From assembly GCA_902805475.1 (NCBI GenBank), contig CADCSX010000007.1:1612001-1676000 (forward strand): DNA of 64,000 nucleotides, read 5' to 3'. The notes beneath the pieces were generated by a model. The model was not told where the DNA came from and made no database searches. It was given only the letters and a program-made list of their open reading frames with translations. The position numbers were made by a program, and so were the translations under genes. Within the stretch, counting starts at the first letter, position 1. Each line of letters begins with the position of its first letter. This document shows positions 58,633 through 64,000 of this stretch, piece after piece. Origin of the DNA: Entonaema liquescens (Eukaryota > Ascomycota > Sordariomycetes > Xylariales > Xylariaceae).

Positions 58633-59901
58633 ATGAATTTACCTATACGGTCCATCGATGAGCCAGGCATCAAAGTTCCGGGTGACGTGGTAGCGGGTTT
58701 ACGCCAGGAGGTGGCCAGCCTTCTCCATCGCAACTCAACCGCGTTCCCCGGTGCCCAGCCCGTGAGCTTTACGAAAAAACATATAGAGGAGCTACTTAGT
58801 GACGAGTGAGTGCATAGCCCTGCTTTCAAACCTGCATATATATATATATATCCAAGCATCTATAATTACTGGTTCAAAGATCTAAAGCATACCTTGCTCT
58901 ATAGTTACTATGTCTGCGAGAAATCAGATGGTATTCGATATCTACTATACATAGCCGCCGACGAAAATGGCCAAGAGTGCCACTATTTGATCGATCGTAA
59001 AAACGATTATTGGTTTATCCAAGAAGGTTCACTACACTTTCCCATTCCTGGGAATCACCAGGCTTTCCACAAGGGCACTGTTCTCGACGGAGAAATGGTT
59101 GTAGACACACTAGAAAATGGGCGTCAAGAGCCACACTACCTGGTCTTTGACTGCCTCGCGGTAGATGGCCAGTCACTAATGTCGCGAGAGCTCTCGAAGC
59201 GGTTGGGCTACTTTCAGGAACAAGTCTACAAACCATATAAGAAATTACTGGAGGAGTTTCCTGAGGAGAGGCAATACCAACCTTTTTTCATCGACTTAAA
59301 GTCGATGCAGATGGCATACGGTGTCCGCGTGATCTTCGATGAAGTTATTAAGAAGCTCAAGCATGAAAATGACGGGCTGATATTTACAGCTTTACATACT
59401 GAGTACAAGCCCGGTACCGATCCTCATATCTTAAAGTGGAAGGACGCGGATGAGAACACGGTCGATTTCCGGTGGAAGCTGAAGTTCCCCGTAGTTGAAC
59501 CGGATGAGCAAGAACGAGCTCAGGGTATCACGGAGCCTTTTATCGACTACGACAGTACACCTGCGGTAGACTTATTAGCAAACCACGGCAGTGGCCAATA
59601 TCGTGTCTTTGGCACGTTGCATCTAGAGGATGACGAATGGGAGGTCTTAAAAGAACTGAACGAAGCCCTGGATGAGAGAGTGGTGGAAGTGTACATGGAC
59701 AACCAGAAACGATGGCGCTTCTACCGATTCCGTGACGACAAATCAGACGGCAACCATATCACGGTCGTGAATAGTGTTATGGAAAGTATCCAAGACGGAG
59801 TTACCCGCGAGGATCTCTTGAACTATAGCAAAAGCATGCGAGACAACTGGAAAGGTCGGGACAAGCTTCGACAGGAGCAGGGCCGAATGGAGCATAGGTG
59901 A
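58633..59901 (+). CDS. CEG1: mRNA capping enzyme guanylyltransferase subunit
   Basis: Transfers GMP from GTP to the 5' diphosphate end of nascent mRNA. Exons 58633-58805 and 58905-59901 (99-bp phase-2 intron); 389 aa, a compact fungal form. The nucleotidyl-lysine motif I is EKSDGIRY with the covalent Lys at about residue 64, right after the splice junction. Motif III DGEMVVDT, motif IV DGLIFTAL and motif V HILKWKDADENTVDFRWK follow, and the C-terminal OB fold ends in RFRDDKSDGNHITVVNSVMESI. The ATG is preceded by CCACC, a good initiation context. No frame break. Confidence 0.94.
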
Positions 59902-61214
59902 TGAATATTACCCGGATATTTAGAAAGGACTCTCAAGATACTACTTTTCTCATACTTTGGGGTGTAGCAATTCCTGTTCAAGCGTTTTGCTTTTATTTCT
60001 AATATCTATGTATAACCTAGATAGGCGGAGGCTATTGGACTGCAGATGACGATACCAAATAATAGCACGGCAGCCAGGGTTAGGAAATACCACCATATTA
60101 CGTGTGGTCCGGATGGAGTTTGGAGAATATGGCTCTTGCTTAGTTAGCGTCTTAAAAACAGCCAGGTTAGATTCTTGGATAGGTTAAAATCATGATGTTT
60201 CTACTACTGATATCTATCATATTCCTATAATGCTTCTGTCTAATGTGAGTTGATGCAAGACTGGAGGCTGATCATATATGGAATATCCTAAAAGATAATA
60301 CTGTAACATATTCTGGATCGTTGCTATTTGAGTACTGCCCTGGCGGTGACTATGCCTCTGTTTTACATGTTCTCTGCTCTGTTGTTTGTATATTCACGGG
60401 AAACCGAAGCATAAATAATTTATTAAATAGGTACCCATCTCATCATAGAAACCTATATCCTTCTCTTTAACACACAACACGAGATAGCTAAGCTAGGCAC
60501 TTGCTCTTCATTCATTACTCGTTTCATTATCGTCTATCTAGATTAAAACATTATATAGCCGGCTATAGCCAATACATTATGCTCAGTAGAAACATCCGAA
60601 TGTTGATATAAGACCTTTTCGTATTTCCACACCACCGCGTTTGATATTCAGTGACCTGACCTGGCTACCTATTATTGATCGAAGCTGGAGTGAAAATACG
60701 TAAGAGTGTATTTCCAATAACGATGCACACTCCATGCCTATAAACACAATATTCAGTAAAATCCCATCCGAACGCCGGCCTGGAACGGGAAGATTCGAAG
60801 AATCACACACGCAACGCACAGCAAAGACAGCAAAGGGGGAAAATATATAAATCATCGCATGATGGCAAGAGATTCTCATTATCTTTTTTCCTTCTTCCTA
60901 CACGAACACGGGTATAAAAAGGAGTTGAAGATACTGTAAAACAAAGCGGAAATAAAAAACAATTAAGTCAAAAGACCTCGTCCGCGAACCCGATCCTGGA
61001 TCAACTACTGTCTCATTATCATATTCCGTCTTGTGGCCCGGAGCTACTACCACATATTGGGGAGGTGACAAAACCCCGACGACGAGTCATGAGCCGCAAA
61101 CTCCACTCCGTATATAGGTGAAGGGCTTCTCCAATGCCCAATTCCTTCTGTCGCACTCATCCCCACACTACAACTGGTCTGTCGAGTTCAGCCTGTGACT
61201 GTGAACCTACCACC
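59902..61214. other. Convergent intergenic region
   Basis: 1.3 kb between the 3' ends of the capping enzyme and PDS5 genes. AT-rich on its left; no gene recognised. Confidence 0.5.
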
Positions 61215-64000
61215 TCATTCAGAATCCCCGCCCTCGTCTTCCTCCTGTGTCGCAGCTCTCCTTGATCTCGTAGATCGGGTGCTAACAGGCCTGGCTTTGG
61301 GAGCCGGTTTCGCTTTTGCCTTGGACACAGCAGGTGACTTGCCTTTAGCGGCACTAGCTTTTACGGCGGGTCGTGAGGCTAAGACCTTCGTCTTTGAAAC
61401 GGGAGATGATGTAGTAGTAGCACGACTTTTCCTCCCATTGGTTTTTGGCGGCGGCGACGGCGGAGGGGCTTCTTCCTCTTCGTCCTCGACGTCGCTGAGC
61501 TCGCTCTCGTCTTCCTCAGGCTCATCTACCTCTGACCTTTCGGTTTCAGGCTTCGGCTCTTCCTCGAGATCAGACAACTCTGAGGAATCCTGATCGTCGT
61601 CCTGTACAGGATTTCCCCTTTCGTCGTAATAGTCCCATTCCGCCACGCCCGCGAGCATGTCTTCGTCGTCTTCTGACGAGTCTCGTTCGATATAGGACGA
61701 GTTGTTCTTAGAACGGCCACTACGTCTACGATTTGCGGAATCTGCGGCGGATGACGTTGACGCAGCAGCTTTCTTAGATTTAGATGAGCTCTTTGCGGAT
61801 TTAACGGACTTTTTAGACGAAGTTTTCGCAAGCTTCGACGTTGACCTTGGTTTGGCAGCCGTTTTTGGCACTGTTGTCCTAACCCTCTTCGAGGCAGGTT
61901 GCCCATCAGTACGTTCGTCTGCACCTCTACGTTTCTGTAAACCAATAATGTTAACTCGGAAGATCAGTAATGTAGGATGAGTAATGTTTTGCGACTGTAC
62001 CTTTTTCTTGTCCACCGATCGTAGCAGATCATCTAGCTGTTCATCAAGTCCTTCTGGGAGATATTGCTTCTCGGCAATCTCCTGCGCTACGTTATGGCTA
62101 GGGAGGGCCGTGTAGAGCCCTATCGGCAGACCAACCTTACCAGCATACGCTTGGAAACTCCAATTCTTCTTGTCTTGCCATTTTCTCAGGAGGCTCTGGG
62201 CTAGATCACTAATTACGTAGAGTCTTTCACTCTCCTCGGGGGTGATACCATCTCTGGTCTGCTTCACCCGTTCGGCGTATTTGAATATCATACCAAAATT
62301 AGCTTCTGTAGCAACGTTGCTGACATAGTACAGCAGATATCTGGCATGGTCTATCAAATCGTCTACTTCGGTACCGTAGTCTGGGTGATGCGCTAATAAG
62401 GAGATCAGTCTACCCATTGTTGACTCCATGACGTTCTGTTTTGCATCTCGGAAGAAGCGAGCCCTAGACCGTATCCACGTTTCAATTTGGCTCTTGAATG
62501 CGGTATCCGGTTCGAAAGCTGTCAAAAGATCATGGTGTAAAACCGAGGTCGCAGCTTGTTTTGTACGAGGTACTTCTGGAGTTTCTCGACAAACAGGCGA
62601 CGAACCATGGCGCTTGGGTCCTGCGTTAAGAACGCCAGCTGATTGAAATCGGCATGCGAGAATATTTCCTCCAGGTGCTTCGACGTACAAAGTTTTAAGA
62701 AGAGCTGCCCAGCAAGTAACCGTAGGCGGGCTTTGTGGTGTTTAGGGGTATCCTTAGTTTTGCATAGTTCGCCGGCCTGCTTTAAGAGACTTCGAAGGAG
62801 CTTGAAGACTGGTATAGCCAGCTCCTTCGCTTCGTCCGAATCGCGAATGCCTCGGAGGCGATTAACCACTAGCTTGAGTGCCCAGCATTTGACTTGGCAT
62901 TCTTCGTCAAGTTCAGAGTCGGCAACCCACTCGGGATCTGATTCCTTAGCATCTGTACGAACTTTAAGTAGAATATCCTCTAGTGCTGTGTCAATTATCT
63001 GATCGTTCGCATCCGCCGTTACCTTGGGCGCCAGAAGCTCTAGTTGACTGACAGCCGCAAGTTTAGTCAGGAAATGAGGCGAATTGTATCCCCAGTTCTT
63101 CATGATTCTTTGTAACAAGTCCGTGGCCGACACCATACTCTTATCATCCTTTCTGGCCATCATGACGTTGACAGCATACTTTGCAGCTTTAGCAGGCTCT
63201 CCGTGTAATGCATAATTCATTAACGCCTGAATAAACTTGCGGTCGTCTGGAAGCTCATTGGGATACTTTTTGGAATACGAAGAGCAGGCCTTCAGGGTCT
63301 CAACCATGGCAGACTCGTTAGTCCGGTCAGCAGTTGGCGCACCGTCTGCTACGTCTTTGCAAAGCTGCCCAACATGTGTCTTGAACAGGTCTGGATTATT
63401 TTGGGAAATTTCCGTGGTAATCTCCTGGGCAGCCGCCCCAAGCCCGTCTTTGTCGCTCTTGGAACAATCCATGTAGGTAGAGAGATGACTCTTATTCAAG
63501 ACAATGTAGGCAGAGCGGTAAAGGAGGGGCAATAAAGTGTCCAGTATTTGAGGCTTTGGTGAGCCTTGGACCCTCTTGACAAATTCCTTAACGGCTCTAT
63601 GCATCGTTTTGAAGTCGCTCTCCGCAGATACTACAAATTTGATGAGCTGATAACAGCGGCGATCGTGCCAATTGGCAAAATTATGTAGATCCGCCTCAAC
63701 CTTGATCGGGTCAGGGAGAAACTGGCATAAATATTGAATCGTCTTTTTGAGATTCTGGTTGATAACATCTGCATTACCCTCCGGATTCCCGCCATTAAAT
63801 GCATCACACTGGCGAACTAAATTTTCCAATACCTTAGAAAACTGGGGTTGCCGTGCTTGTAATGCGTTAAAAGCCCTTCTAGCATTGGTGTCCAGATCTT
63901 TCACAAGCAGCAGGATCCTTTCGGCGCGAATCCTGTCCGGGTCATAACTAGAGTCGGTAGCTGATTGGGACTGGGAATTGCCGTTTGACGATTTGGTCCC
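61215..64000 (-). CDS. PDS5: Cohesin-associated Pds5/Spo76, 3' part (cut by window edge, one frameshift)
   Basis: HEAT-repeat regulator of cohesin that maintains sister-chromatid cohesion. The window holds the middle and C terminus only. Minus-strand exons run from beyond 64000 to 62001 and from 61934 to 61215, with a 66-bp in-frame phase-0 intron; about 905 residues are visible. Landmarks are RIRAERILLLVKDLDTNARRAF and KVLENLVRQC in the mid-region, WALKLVVNRLRGI and ARLRLLAGQLFLKLC, then QKYLVQNKLRPRFYTMIF. There the frame breaks at TTTT (plus-strand AAAA 62524-62527). One more T yields the expected IFLTAFEPDTAFK. The tail after the intron is Lys/Ser-rich then acidic, with AT-hook-like basic clusters (NGRKSRA, TRSRRAA), as in SpoBimD/Spo76 proteins. 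Confidence 0.9.

Noticed and set aside
1..64000. CRISPR arrays, bacterial operons, integrated virus
   Set aside because: Intron-containing fungal genes throughout; no direct-repeat/spacer arrays and no viral or reverse-transcriptase genes recognised.

Overview
This is a nuclear contig from a filamentous ascomycete (Pezizomycotina), most likely a Sordariomycete. The evidence is short spliceosomal introns (about 40-260 bp, GTRNGT...YAG), orthologues of fungal proteins (Ste11, Snx41, Rco1, a Snf5 with the filamentous-fungal C-terminal zinc finger, a LaeA-type methyltransferase, a GPI-type aspartyl protease), a fungal-type U2 snRNA, and one repeat copy with a RIP-like mutation pattern. An order such as Xylariales is only a guess from protein resemblance. 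Genes are sparse: about 17 protein genes plus one snRNA gene in 64 kb, with several gene-free stretches of 1-5 kb.

Layout: 0-9 kb STE11 (+), HTD2 (-), CDC9 DNA ligase (+). 9-16 kb a GC-rich orphan small gene (+), a yapsin-like aspartyl protease (-), a divergent V-ATPase proteolipid (+). 16-21 kb SNX41 (-), the U2 snRNA gene (-) and a MITE-like element. 21-32 kb a SLC35-type transporter (-), a nucleotide-sugar 4,6-dehydratase (+), a second, hypermutated copy of the same MITE, and a LaeA-like methyltransferase (+). 32-44 kb VPS18 (+), a 4.6 kb gene-free stretch, and an RRM+PUF RNA-binding protein (+). 47-64 kb RCO1 (-), a PA2G4/EBP1-like protein (-), SNF5 (+), the mRNA capping guanylyltransferase (+), and the 3' part of PDS5 (-), cut by the window edge.

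Most genes are unlinked housekeeping functions: MAPK signalling, mitochondrial fatty-acid synthesis, DNA replication, endosome and vacuole traffic, chromatin, capping, cohesion. No secondary-metabolite cluster or operon-like grouping is evident. Divergent pairs sharing an upstream region are HTD2/CDC9 (415 bp), EBP1/SNF5 (836 bp) and transporter/dehydratase (2.3 kb).

Two things stand out. (1) Seven otherwise intact conserved genes carry eight single-base reading-frame breaks, nearly all one base short in a short mononucleotide run. Intron-phase arithmetic independently supports those in SNX41 (two) and VPS18. Assembly indels are the simplest explanation. (2) Two copies of a terminal-inverted-repeat element of about 0.85 kb share 42-bp TIRs, each containing a 16-bp perfect palindrome, and 5-bp target duplications. 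The second copy has lost almost every C and G in its core except those in CpG, while both ends remain intact.
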